Source of the DNA: DAIDKA01 sp049792815
GTDB taxonomy: Bacteria > Pseudomonadota > Gammaproteobacteria > Steroidobacterales > Steroidobacteraceae
DNA: 46,741 nucleotides
NCBI GenBank assembly: GCA_049792815.1
Contig: JBARBG010000149.1
Location: 1-46,741, forward strand
Direction: 5' to 3'
In this document: in pieces, positions 8,413 through 17,980 of the stretch
Layout: each line of letters begins with the position of its first letter
Position numbering within the stretch: position 1 is the first letter of the stretch
Program-made: the position numbers and the translations under genes
Notes under the pieces: generated by a model
Told to the model about the DNA's origin: nothing
Seen by the model: the letters and a program-made list of their open reading frames with translations, nothing else
The model's database searches: none

Positions 8413-10193
8413 GTGCCTATGAATTCATCGACCACACCTATGATGTGGTGGTCGTGGGCGCCGGTGGTGCCGGACTGCGCGCCACCCTGGGCCTCGCCGA
8501 GGCAGGCCTGTCCACAGCGTGCATCAGCAAGCTCTTCCCCACGCGCAGTCACACGGTCGCGGCCCAGGGCGGCATCAGCGCGGCGCTGGGCAACATGGGC
8601 CCGGATGACTGGCGCTGGCATATGTACGACACGGTCAAGGGCTCCGACTGGCTCGGGGACCAGGATGCCATCGAACTGATGTGCAAGGAGGCGCCGGCCG
8701 CCGTCATCGAACTTGAGCACTACGGCATGCCGTTCTCGCGTACCGACCAGGGCCGCATCTACCAGCGGCCGTTCGGCGGCATGACCACCCATTTCGGCAA
8801 GGGCACGGCGCAGCGCACCTGCGCGGCGGCGGATCGCACCGGGCACGCGATGCTGCACACCCTGTACCAGCAGTCGATCCGGCATGCGGCGACTTTCTTC
8901 GTCGAATACTTCGCCATCGACCTGATGATGCACAACGGCGAATGCCGCGGCGTCGTGGCGCTGGACATGAACGAGGGCAAGCTGCACCGTTTTCGGGCTC
9001 AGCGCACCATCCTCGCCACCGGCGGTTATGGCCGCGCCTACTTCTCCTGCACTTCCGCACATTCCTGCACCGGCGATGGCAATGCCATGGTGCTGCGCGC
9101 CGGGCTGCCCCTGTCGGACATGGAGTTCGTGCAGTTTCATCCCACCGGCATCTACACCGCGGGCTGCCTGATCACCGAAGGTGCGCGCGGCGAGGGTGGC
9201 TATCTCACCAATGCCGCGGGTGAGCGCTTCATGGAGCGCTACGCGCCCAATGCCAAGGACCTCGCGTCGCGCGATGTAGTGAGTCGCGCCATGACCATCG
9301 AGATCCGCGAGGGCCGCGGCGTGGGCGAGCTCAAGGATCACATCCACCTGCATCTTGAACACCTGGGACCTGAGGTCATCCACGAGCGTCTGCCCGGGAT
9401 TGCCGAGACCGCGCGCATCTTCGCCGACGTGGACGTGACGCAGGCGCCGATTCCGGTGTTGCCGACGGTCCACTACAACATGGGGGGCATTCCCTGCAAC
9501 TATCACGGTGAGGCGCTGTGTCCGCGTGACGGCAACGTCGAAGCGGTGGTGCCCGGGCTGATGGCGGTGGGCGAGGCAGCCTGCGTTTCGGTTCATGGTG
9601 CCAATCGCCTGGGGTCGAACTCGCTGCTGGACCTGGTGGTGTTCGGCCGCGAGGCGGCGCGACGCTGCGCCGAAGTCCTCGAACCCAACGCCCGTCAGCG
9701 CCCGCTCGCACCCGATGCCGCCGAGCCGGCCGTCGCGCGCCTCGAGCGGAGCCGTCAGGCAAACGGTTCGCGACCCACGGCCGAGATCCGTCTGGAAATG
9801 CAGCGCATCATGCAAACCGACGCGGCGGTGTTTCGCACCGGACAGTCGCTGTCCGAAGGCGCGGCCAAGCTCAATGCCACTTGCGCCTCCCTGGCGGATG
9901 TGAAGATTGCGGACCGCTCCCTGGTCTGGAACACGGACCTGGTGGAAACGCTGGAACTGGAGAACCTGCTGCAGCAGGCGACGGCCACCATCAACTCGGC
10001 CGTGAACCGCACCGAGAGCCGGGGTGCGCACGCCCGCGAGGATTTCCCGACGCGCGACGATGGCAACTGGATGAAGCACACCCTGGTGTGGGTGGATGGC
10101 GGCGGCAAGGTGAGTTTCGACTACCGCCCGGTGCACATGCGGACCATGACCGATGAGGTCGAGGTGATTCCACCCAAGGCCCGCACGTATTGA
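8409..10193 (+). CDS. sdhA: Succinate dehydrogenase flavoprotein subunit
   Basis: SdhA oxidises succinate to fumarate and passes electrons to SdhB. The 594-residue protein has the FAD-binding VVVGAGGAGLRA at residues 13-24, the covalent FAD histidine His48 in TRSHTVAAQGG, and the fumarate reductase/SDH catalytic regions including QFHPTGIY and GANRLGSNSLLD. The GTG start overlaps the sdhD stop. The chromosome encodes both a DUF1674/SDHAF4-like factor and SdhE beside this flavoprotein, so its flavinylation may use two assembly factors. Confidence 0.97.
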   Translation: MSAYEFIDHTYDVVVVGAGGAGLRATLGLAEAGLSTACISKLFPTRSHTVAAQGGISAALGNMGPDDWRWHMYDTVKGSDWLGDQDAIELMCKEAPAAVIELEHYGMPFSRTDQGRIYQRPFGGMTTHFGKGTAQRTCAAADRTGHAMLHTLYQQSIRHAATFFVEYFAIDLMMHNGECRGVVALDMNEGKLHRFRAQRTILATGGYGRAYFSCTSAHSCTGDGNAMVLRAGLPLSDMEFVQFHPTGIYTAGCLITEGARGEGGYLTNAAGERFMERYAPNAKDLASRDVVSRAMTIEIREGRGVGELKDHIHLHLEHLGPEVIHERLPGIAETARIFADVDVTQAPIPVLPTVHYNMGGIPCNYHGEALCPRDGNVEAVVPGLMAVGEAACVSVHGANRLGSNSLLDLVVFGREAARRCAEVLEPNARQRPLAPDAAEPAVARLERSRQANGSRPTAEIRLEMQRIMQTDAAVFRTGQSLSEGAAKLNATCASLADVKIADRSLVWNTDLVETLELENLLQQATATINSAVNRTESRGAHAREDFPTRDDGNWMKHTLVWVDGGGKVSFDYRPVHMRTMTDEVEVIPPKARTY

Positions 10194-10204
10194 AAGAGGT
10201 TGTC

Positions 10205-10963
10205 ATGAAGATCAATCCCCATGGCCGGGTCCACAAGGCCGCCAGTGGTGGCGCCGCGGTGCGCACCTTCCGCATCTACCGCTTCGATCCGGATTCGGAC
10301 GAGAACCCGCGCATCGACACCTTCGAGGTGGACACGAAGGCCTGCGGGCCCATGGTTCTTGATGTCCTGATCCACATCAAGGCCAGGATCGACTCCTCAG
10401 TCACTTTCCGGCGTTCCTGCCGCGAGGGCATCTGCGGCTCCTGCGCCATGAACATCAATGGCCTGAACTGCCTGGCGTGCACCACGGCCATCGGTGATCT
10501 GGGCCGCGAGGTGAAGATCTATCCCTTGCCGCACCTGCCGGTGGTGAAGGATCTGGTACCGGATCTCACGAATTTCTATGCGCAGTATGCCTCGGTGGAG
10601 CCGTGGCTGAAGACGCGTACTCCCGCCCCGCCCGACCGCGAGCGGCTGCAGTCCAAGGAGGATCAGGTCCTCATTGATCGCCCCGCCGCCTGCATCCTCT
10701 GCGCCTGCTGTTCGACCGGTTGCCCCAGCTACTGGTGGAACAGCGACCGCTACCTGGGGCCGGCGGCGCTGCTGGCCGCCTACCGGTGGATAGTCGACAG
10801 CCGCGATGACTCCTCGGGCGAACGGCTCGATCAGCTCAACGACCCCTTCAAGCTGTATCGCTGCCACACCATCATGAACTGCACCGACGTGTGCCCCAAG
10901 GACCTCAATCCGGCGCGTGCCATTGCCGAGATCAAGAAAAAAATGCTGGAGCGGCAGCACTGA
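10205..10963 (+). CDS. sdhB: Succinate dehydrogenase iron-sulfur subunit
   Basis: SdhB relays electrons from FAD to quinone. All three cluster-binding motifs are visible in its 252 residues: a 2Fe-2S set (Cys72, Cys77, Cys80 in SCREGICGSC, and Cys92), the 4Fe-4S motif CILCACCSTGCP, and the 3Fe-4S motif beginning CHTIMNCTDVCP. The ATG at 10205 is preceded by AAAGAGG at good spacing, favouring it over a TTG five codons earlier. sdhE overlaps its stop. Confidence 0.97.
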   Translation: MKINPHGRVHKAASGGAAVRTFRIYRFDPDSDENPRIDTFEVDTKACGPMVLDVLIHIKARIDSSVTFRRSCREGICGSCAMNINGLNCLACTTAIGDLGREVKIYPLPHLPVVKDLVPDLTNFYAQYASVEPWLKTRTPAPPDRERLQSKEDQVLIDRPAACILCACCSTGCPSYWWNSDRYLGPAALLAAYRWIVDSRDDSSGERLDQLNDPFKLYRCHTIMNCTDVCPKDLNPARAIAEIKKKMLERQH

Positions 10964-11226
10964 GCGCCGCGGACGCGGATGCTGCGGCGCCGGATGTTCG
11001 CCAGCGCCGCCTGCTGTGGCAATGCCGGCGGGGCATGAAGGAACTGGACGAACTCCTGACGCGCTTCGTCAAGGACCGCTACCCCGCGGCGCCGGCCGCC
11101 CAGCAGGTCGCCTTCGAAGCCCTCCTGGCGCTCACCGACCCGCAGATCGCCGACTACCTGCTCGGCGACGCTACCCCCCCTGATGCGGACCTGGCGGCGG
11201 TGGTCCGCCTGGTGATCGGCCAGTGA
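10960..11226 (+). CDS. sdhE: FAD assembly factor SdhE, probable CTG start
   Basis: SdhE promotes covalent attachment of FAD to SdhA. The motif RRGMKELD contains the essential RGxxE (Arg24, Gly25, Glu28), and RRLLWQCRRG plus FEALLALTDPQIADYLLG are typical of the family. Between the sdhB stop and this motif there is no in-frame ATG, GTG or TTG; the next ATG (11035) would remove RGxxE, and the next one upstream lies deep in sdhB. The CTG at 10960, overlapping the sdhB TGA as CTGA with GGAG about 9 bases upstream, gives 88 residues, the usual SdhE length. The protein identity is firm; the start is inferred. Confidence 0.85.
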   Translation: MSAADADAAAPDVRQRRLLWQCRRGMKELDELLTRFVKDRYPAAPAAQQVAFEALLALTDPQIADYLLGDATPPDADLAAVVRLVIGQ

Positions 11227-11251
11227 ACTTTCCGGATCCTTGCCAGTCTAT
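11225..11251 (+). promoter_or_regulatory. Putative sigma-E (RpoE/AlgU) promoter of rpoE
   Basis: GAACTT at 11225-11230 and TCTAT at 11247-11251 are separated by exactly 16 bases, matching the extracytoplasmic sigma-E consensus (GAACTT-N16-TCTRA). The element overlaps the sdhE stop and lies about 55 bases before rpoE. It would allow autoregulation of rpoE-rseA-rseB, as known for E. coli rpoE and Pseudomonas algU. Confidence 0.65.
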
Positions 11252-11306
11252 CCAGGCGCGGCGAGGCAATCTGTCCCGTAAGCGGCACGAGAGTAAAGTG
11301 TAGGGA

Positions 11307-11915
11307 ATGACTGCCGACGCAAGCGACTTGAGCCTGGTCCAACGTGTGCAACGCGGGGACAAGGGGGCTTTTGATGTGCTGGTTCTCAAGTACCAGCACA
11401 AAGTGGTCAAGCTGGTCATGCGTTATGTCCGCAACCCCGCCGAAGCCGAGGACATCGCCCAGGACGCCTTCATCAAGGCGTATCGGGCGTTGCCCCAGTT
11501 CCGGGGTGACAGCGCGTTCTATACCTGGCTGTACCGCATCGCCATCAACACCGCCAAGAACGCCGTGGTCGCGCGCGATCGCAACCCGGTGGATTTCGAC
11601 CTGGACATGACCAACAACGACGAGTCCTACGAGATGCAAGGCAGACTGAAGGATTCGGAGACCCCCGAGGCCCTGGTGCTGACGGACGAAATCCGCACCA
11701 CCGTGAATGCCGCCATCGCCAACCTGCCGGATGACCTGCGCACGGCGATCGTGTTGCGCGAGCTCGAAGGCCTCTCCTATGAAGAGATTGCGGCGACCAT
11801 GGACTGCCCCGTGGGGACGGTCCGGTCGCGAATTTTCCGTGCGCGCGAGGCCATCGACAGCCGGCTGCGCGAAGTCTTCGAGGGTGGCTTGGGTCGGGCG
11901 GAGGAAATCGGATGA
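11307..11915 (+). CDS. rpoE: Extracytoplasmic-stress sigma factor RpoE (AlgU)
   Basis: This ECF sigma factor directs transcription in response to envelope stress. The 202-residue product has sigma region 2 (RYVRNPAEAEDIAQDAFIKA, then FYTWLYRIAINTAKN) and a region 4 helix-turn-helix (LSYEEIAATMDCPVGTVRSR). It closely follows the RpoE/AlgU pattern rather than other ECF groups. The ATG stop overlap links it to rseA, its anti-sigma factor. A sigma-E-type promoter upstream suggests positive autoregulation. Confidence 0.96.
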   Translation: MTADASDLSLVQRVQRGDKGAFDVLVLKYQHKVVKLVMRYVRNPAEAEDIAQDAFIKAYRALPQFRGDSAFYTWLYRIAINTAKNAVVARDRNPVDFDLDMTNNDESYEMQGRLKDSETPEALVLTDEIRTTVNAAIANLPDDLRTAIVLRELEGLSYEEIAATMDCPVGTVRSRIFRAREAIDSRLREVFEGGLGRAEEIG

Positions 11916-12598
11916 GCAAGGAAGAGCTGGAAAGCCAACTTTCGGCGATGTTCGACGACGAACTGCCGGCCACGGAGTGCGAGCTTCTGGCGCGGCGCCT
12001 GGCGCGCGATGAACAGCTGCGGGAGCGCTGGGGCCGCTACGCGGCCATCGGCGCCTGTATCCGTGGCGAGCCCGGGGTGCGTTTGCAGACCACCCTGGCC
12101 GGCAAGGTCAGCGCCGCCCTCAAGCAGGAAAGTGCCCAGAACGGGGCGCCCGCCGCGGACCGCCACCGGCGCGCCTTGTTCACCCCCTGGGTGACCTCGC
12201 TGGCGGGCCTCGCGTCGGCGGCGGCGGTGGCCGCCGTGGCGATTCTGTGGATGCGCGCCCAGGCACCGGGCCTCGTGGCTCACAACGCCCCGCTTCAGAA
12301 TCCCGCCGGCGCGAAGGCGGTGGTCCCGACGCTGCCGGCGCCTGCGCCACTGCTGGCTTCGGTTTCGCCCGCAGCCCGGGTGCGGCAGTCGCATGAGCCG
12401 GACAGCTATGTGACGCCGTCGCTGGTGCAGACCCCGGCCCTGGTGGCGCCCACCGAGCTTGCCAACTACATCGTCGCCCACGCTGCGTATTCCGGGCCCC
12501 TGATGCGGCGCGATGCCTTGTCGGCGCTGGTTGCGGGGGACTCCGCGGTGCCACAGGGCACCGCTCAACCCATACCCGCGGTCGTGACTCGCAAATGA
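11912..12598 (+). CDS. rseA: Anti-sigma-E factor RseA (MucA)
   Basis: RseA is an inner-membrane protein that sequesters RpoE until DegS and RseP cleave it (known for the family). The 228-residue product has an N-terminal sigma-binding domain (residues 1-75, LSAMFDDELPATECELLARR), one membrane segment (about 92-114) and a periplasmic tail rich in Pro/Ala. The ATG overlaps the rpoE stop (ATGA), and its own stop overlaps rseB. No protease of the cascade is encoded in the window. Confidence 0.9.
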   Translation: MSKEELESQLSAMFDDELPATECELLARRLARDEQLRERWGRYAAIGACIRGEPGVRLQTTLAGKVSAALKQESAQNGAPAADRHRRALFTPWVTSLAGLASAAAVAAVAILWMRAQAPGLVAHNAPLQNPAGAKAVVPTLPAPAPLLASVSPAARVRQSHEPDSYVTPSLVQTPALVAPTELANYIVAHAAYSGPLMRRDALSALVAGDSAVPQGTAQPIPAVVTRK

Positions 12599-13608
12599 CT
12601 CGGGTGCGTGCGGCGTGCGAGCCCTTGCTGTGGCTCGCCATGTCCATGGCAAGCGCCACGACGCTCGCCGCCGACACGCCGCAATCCTGGCTGGATCGCA
12701 TGAATGCGGCACTCACCACCCGCAATTACGAAGGGGTGTTTTCCCACTGGCAGAACGGCAGCGTCGAGACCCTGCGGATCGTCCATCGCGTCATGGACGG
12801 TGCGGTGACCGAACGGCTGGAGTCCCTTGATGGCTCAGGCCGGCAGATTGTGCGCAATGGCGCCGAGCTCACCTGCTACCTGCCCGATCAGCGCACGGTT
12901 CTGGTGGAGAAGGCGCCGCAGAGCCTGATGCCGGCCTGGCTGCCCAAATTCGATGCCACGACGGCGGATTTCTACCAGCTGGATATGCAAGGCACCATGC
13001 GCCAGATGGGCCAGCAGGCCGAGCTGATCACCGTCACGCCCCGCGATGGCTACCGCTACGGCTACCGGCTGTGGATCCAGCGCTCCTCCGGCATGCCCCT
13101 TAGGACCGAGCTCATCGATGCCGATGGCAAGATCATTGAGGAAATGGTGTTCTCGAGCCTGTCCCTGCGACATCACATTGCCGATGACGAATTCAAGCCG
13201 CAGGTGGTGACTACTGGCTTTGCGTGGCTGCGCGATGATGCCGCGCCGGCGGTCACTGCCGAGGGTCCGGGGGTGTGGAACAACGCGCCCCTGCCCCCCG
13301 GATTTCACCTGGCGGCCCAGACCGCCCAGATGATGCCGGGGGTTGCCGTGCCGGTGACTCACCTCGTGTTCAGCGATGGGGTGGCGACCGTCTCGGTGTT
13401 CATCCAGACCGAGGTCTTTCACGACGCGCCGAATCAGGTGGGAGCCGCCATGACCCAGGTGGGATCCTCCTCCGCCTTCACCTCGGTGCGCTCCGGGCAC
13501 AAATTCGTGGCCCTGGGCGAAGTGCCTCCCGCGACCGTGCGCTTCATCATCGATGGACTGATGCAACAGTCCGCGAGCCAGGCACTGGCGCTCCAGCCGC
13601 GCAAATAG
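12595..13608 (+). CDS. rseB: Periplasmic sigma-E regulator RseB (MucB)
   Basis: RseB binds the periplasmic part of RseA, protects it from DegS, and senses lipoprotein and LPS defects. The 337-residue protein has a signal peptide (about residues 1-26). The N-terminal LolA-like domain begins SWLDRMNAALTTRNYEGVF, and the C-terminal RseB domain includes PLPPGFHLAAQT. It overlaps rseA by four bases. The rseC and mucD genes that often follow in gammaproteobacteria are absent here. Confidence 0.92.
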   Translation: MTRVRAACEPLLWLAMSMASATTLAADTPQSWLDRMNAALTTRNYEGVFSHWQNGSVETLRIVHRVMDGAVTERLESLDGSGRQIVRNGAELTCYLPDQRTVLVEKAPQSLMPAWLPKFDATTADFYQLDMQGTMRQMGQQAELITVTPRDGYRYGYRLWIQRSSGMPLRTELIDADGKIIEEMVFSSLSLRHHIADDEFKPQVVTTGFAWLRDDAAPAVTAEGPGVWNNAPLPPGFHLAAQTAQMMPGVAVPVTHLVFSDGVATVSVFIQTEVFHDAPNQVGAAMTQVGSSSAFTSVRSGHKFVALGEVPPATVRFIIDGLMQQSASQALALQPRK

Positions 13609-13618
13609 GGGCGGCCCG

Positions 13619-13858
13619 GTGCGCCTCACAATAGTGCATCGCCGGGACTGCGAGCTGTGCGATCAAATGGTGGCGGAACTGTCGGCCCTGGGCCGGCGCG
13701 AGTCACTGCCGCCGCTGGAAGTGCTGGACGTGGACGCCGACCCGGAACTGCAGCGCCGCCACGGATTGCAGGTTCCGGTGCTGCTGCTGGACGGCACCGT
13801 GGTGTGCCGCCAGCGGCTCGATGCCGCTGAATTGCTGAGGATTCTGCGCCCCCGGTAG
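13619..13858 (+). CDS. Glutaredoxin-like small thioredoxin-fold protein (DUF836 type)
   Basis: The 79-residue protein has a CxxC redox motif at Cys11-Cys14 (RRDCELCDQM), a cis-Pro region (LQVPVLLLDG) and alternating strand/helix pattern, fitting the glutaredoxin-related DUF836 family. It starts at GTG 13619 just after the rseB stop, with a G-rich ribosome site (TAGGGG). Placement between rseB and lepA suggests cotranscription with the sigma-E module. The redox substrate is unknown. Confidence 0.8.
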   Translation: MRLTIVHRRDCELCDQMVAELSALGRRESLPPLEVLDVDADPELQRRHGLQVPVLLLDGTVVCRQRLDAAELLRILRPR

Positions 13859-13887
13859 GCTGCCCGGCACGGCGGCCTGTCCCTCTA

Positions 13888-13893
13888 TATAAT
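13888..13893 (+). promoter_or_regulatory. Candidate -10 element upstream of lepA
   Basis: A perfect TATAAT lies in the AT-rich patch ctatataatg, about 50 bases before the lepA ATG. No good -35 hexamer is present at 16-18 bases upstream. It may separate the lepA-lepB-rnc-era-recO-pdxJ run from the sigma-E operon. Confidence 0.45.
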
Positions 13894-13939
13894 GCGCCCC
13901 GGCCGCAAGACCCTCCGCGCGGCGGACAGTCATCTTTTC

Positions 13940-15736
<1,797 letters not shown>

Positions 15737-15749
15737 GAATCATCATTCG

Positions 15750-16901
15750 ATGTTGATGCAAATAATCGCAGTATTGGCCTGGATCGCCGTTCCGGCGACC
15801 CTCATCGCCGTGGTGGATGACTGGTATCTGCGGCCGCGGCGGCAGCTGGCGCTGGCGCCGCAGATGGCCCGCGATCCACCGTTCATTACCGCGGTGTACT
15901 ACTCGCTGCCGGTGCTGATCATCGCCGCAGTGGTGCGCCTGTTGAGCGCCGAAGAGCTGGATTTCAGCGCGGTGCTGCTGCTCATCGCAGTGGTCACGGG
16001 ATTCATCTGGCTGGTGGATGTGGTGCTGTTCCAGCCGCTTCGCGCCCGTGCCGCGCAGGCGCAGGGCAAGAGTCTGGGGGATATTCCCGAGCCCGGCACG
16101 GTGGACTATGCGCGCAGCTTCTTTCCCGTGGCGCTGGCGGTGCTGTTGCTGCGCGCCTTCATATTCGAGCCGTTCCGCATTCCCTCAGACTCGATGATGC
16201 CGACGCTGCTGGACGGTGATTTCATCATCGTCAACAAGTTTGCCTACGGGCTGCGCCTGCCGGTGATCAACCGCAAGGTGGTGTCGATCGGTGAACCGCA
16301 GCGCGGGGACGTGGTGGTGTTCCGCTTCCCGCCCAATCCCAGCGTCAACTACATCAAGCGACTGGTCGGCCTGCCCGGAGACCGCGTCCAGGTGAAGGAT
16401 GACAAGCTCATCATCAACGGCCAGCCGGTGCCGGCGGCGGACCTGGGATTGTTCGATGACGGCTGTTATGAGGGCCTGCATCTGGCCTCCGAGCATTTGG
16501 GGCAGCACGTCCACTCCTTCATATTCTGCCCGACCCCGGCAGACATGAACTCCGATCCCTTGCCCACCTGCAACCGTACCCCGCCCCGCAGCTACGTCTG
16601 CGTGGCGCAGCAGATCCCGGGCATGCCGGACAAGGGCGATACATCGGTCGTGGTAGTACCGCCGCATAGCTACCTGATGATCGGTGACAATCGCGACAAC
16701 AGCTCGGACGGGCGGTTTTGGTGCGATGAAGGTGCCGGTGGCCAGGGTTGTGACGGTCGCGACAACGTGCAGAACGGGCGAGTCTGGGGGTTCGTGCCGG
16801 AGGCGAATCTGGTCGGCAAAGCGACCCGGATCTGGTTCAATTGGGATTGGGACCGCAAGGGCGGACCGGTCTGGAGCCGAATAGGCACTCGCATTGACTA
16901 G
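15750..16901 (+). CDS. lepB: Signal peptidase I with box E insertion
   Basis: LepB removes signal peptides on the periplasmic side of the inner membrane. The 383-residue protein has N-terminal membrane segments (about 4-22, 45-63, 73-94) and one just before the catalytic domain (123-138). The catalytic Ser148 is in IPSDSMMPTL and Lys203 in IKRLVGLPGD. Box E, GDNRDNSSDGRFW, is separated from its usual continuation VWGFVPE by about 20 residues containing Cys325 and Cys334. Four further periplasmic Cys (239, 260, 274, 284) lie in an extended region before it. Active-site residues are intact. Start ATG 15750, with a second in-frame ATG two codons later. Confidence 0.94.
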   Translation: MLMQIIAVLAWIAVPATLIAVVDDWYLRPRRQLALAPQMARDPPFITAVYYSLPVLIIAAVVRLLSAEELDFSAVLLLIAVVTGFIWLVDVVLFQPLRARAAQAQGKSLGDIPEPGTVDYARSFFPVALAVLLLRAFIFEPFRIPSDSMMPTLLDGDFIIVNKFAYGLRLPVINRKVVSIGEPQRGDVVVFRFPPNPSVNYIKRLVGLPGDRVQVKDDKLIINGQPVPAADLGLFDDGCYEGLHLASEHLGQHVHSFIFCPTPADMNSDPLPTCNRTPPRSYVCVAQQIPGMPDKGDTSVVVVPPHSYLMIGDNRDNSSDGRFWCDEGAGGQGCDGRDNVQNGRVWGFVPEANLVGKATRIWFNWDWDRKGGPVWSRIGTRID

Positions 16902-16910
16902 GAGGGTCAC

Positions 16911-17282
16911 ATGATCAGGCGACAACGCGGCGTCACATTCATCGGCTGGCTGATCCTGCTGATTCCCGTAGCCGTTCTGGGTTACATGGGAATCCGCCTG
17001 GTGCCGATCTACCTGAACTACATGCGCGTGGCGCACTCGGTGGAGCAGACGGCGATTGAAATGAAGTCCGACGATGTCGCGACTCTCACTCCCTTGCTCA
17101 TCCGCGCCACGCTCGCCAAGCACTTTGACATCGAGAGCATCAGCTTTCCGGACATCAAGGATGTCTCCGTCACCCGTGACGGCACTGGCTGGACCATCGA
17201 GGCCAAGTTTGAGGATTCGGCGCCGCTGTTTGGCAACATCTCCATGGTCGTCGACTTCGACAAGGTCGGCAAGATAGGCTGA
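16911..17282 (+). CDS. DUF4845 single-pass membrane protein
   Basis: The 123-residue protein begins RRQRGVTFIGWLILLIPVAV, a positively charged start followed by one hydrophobic helix (about 9-30) that resembles a type IV pilin N-terminus without the classical prepilin peptidase site. The rest is a small soluble domain outside the membrane. DUF4845 genes are regularly found between lepB and rnc in gammaproteobacteria. A strong AGGAGGG ribosome site lies before the ATG. The function is unknown. Confidence 0.82.
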   Translation: MIRRQRGVTFIGWLILLIPVAVLGYMGIRLVPIYLNYMRVAHSVEQTAIEMKSDDVATLTPLLIRATLAKHFDIESISFPDIKDVSVTRDGTGWTIEAKFEDSAPLFGNISMVVDFDKVGKIG

Positions 17283-17980
17283 TGCCGCAGCAAATGGACT
17301 GGCCAGTGCAGTGGGTGCGGGACCGGCTGGACTACGAAGTGCGCGATTTGGCGCTGTTCAGCGCCGCGCTGACTCACCGCAGCGCGGCGCGCCCGCACAA
17401 TGAACGGCTGGAGTTCCTCGGTGATGCGGTGCTCAACCTGAGCATTGCCGAGCATCTGTACCGCGGCAATCCGCAGGCGAATGAAGGGGACCTCAGCCGC
17501 CTGCGGGCGTGGCTGGTGAGCAGTCCGCCGCTGGCCGAAACTGCAGCGCAGATCGGCCTGGGCGAGGTGCTGCGACTGGGTTCGGGTGAACTCAAGACGG
17601 GCGGATTCCGGCGCGAATCCATCCTGGCCGACGCGCTGGAGGCTCTGTTCGGCGCGATTTACCTGGATGCCGGACTGGGCGAGGCGCAGCGCGTGATATT
17701 TGCGCTCTTCGGGCAGCGTCTGGCGAATCTGCCGGATACTGATCACCTCAAGGATTCCAAGACCCGGCTGCAGGAGCATCTGCAGTCCCGGGGGCTGCCG
17801 CTGCCGGCCTACGAGGTGGTGCGTACGGAAGGAGAGATCCATGCCCAGACTTTCTGGGTGCGTTGCCAAGTGAACACGCTGGGTCGGGAAGCCACCGGCC
17901 AGGGCCTGAGCCGCAGGCGCGCCGAACAGGAGGCCGCCGCGCTGGTGCTGCGCGAGATTCTGGATGTCGACCATGAATGA
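17282..17980 (+). CDS. rnc: Ribonuclease III
   Basis: RNase III cleaves double-stranded RNA, including the rRNA precursor. The 232-residue protein has the catalytic signature ERLEFLGDAVL, the second acidic cluster DALEALFGAIYLD and a C-terminal dsRNA-binding domain (from DSKTRLQEHLQSRG to the Ala-rich final helix). The ATG shares its A with the preceding TGA. The reading frame overlaps era by 17 bases. Confidence 0.96.
   Translation: MPQQMDWPVQWVRDRLDYEVRDLALFSAALTHRSAARPHNERLEFLGDAVLNLSIAEHLYRGNPQANEGDLSRLRAWLVSSPPLAETAAQIGLGEVLRLGSGELKTGGFRRESILADALEALFGAIYLDAGLGEAQRVIFALFGQRLANLPDTDHLKDSKTRLQEHLQSRGLPLPAYEVVRTEGEIHAQTFWVRCQVNTLGREATGQGLSRRRAEQEAAALVLREILDVDHE

Noticed and set aside
8292..10136. 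A 614-codon open frame on the minus strand opposite sdhA.
   Set aside because: It mirrors sdhA and has no family motif; the product is a His/Arg-rich translation typical of shadows of high-GC genes.
10891..10962. The upstream ATG at 10891 as sdhE start.
   Set aside because: It lies well inside sdhB and would add 24 residues without similarity to SdhE; the family length is met by the CTG at 10960.
11294..11299. TAAAGT as a -10 element for rpoE.
   Set aside because: It is only eight bases from the ATG and lacks a -35 partner; the sigma-E-type element upstream is a better candidate.
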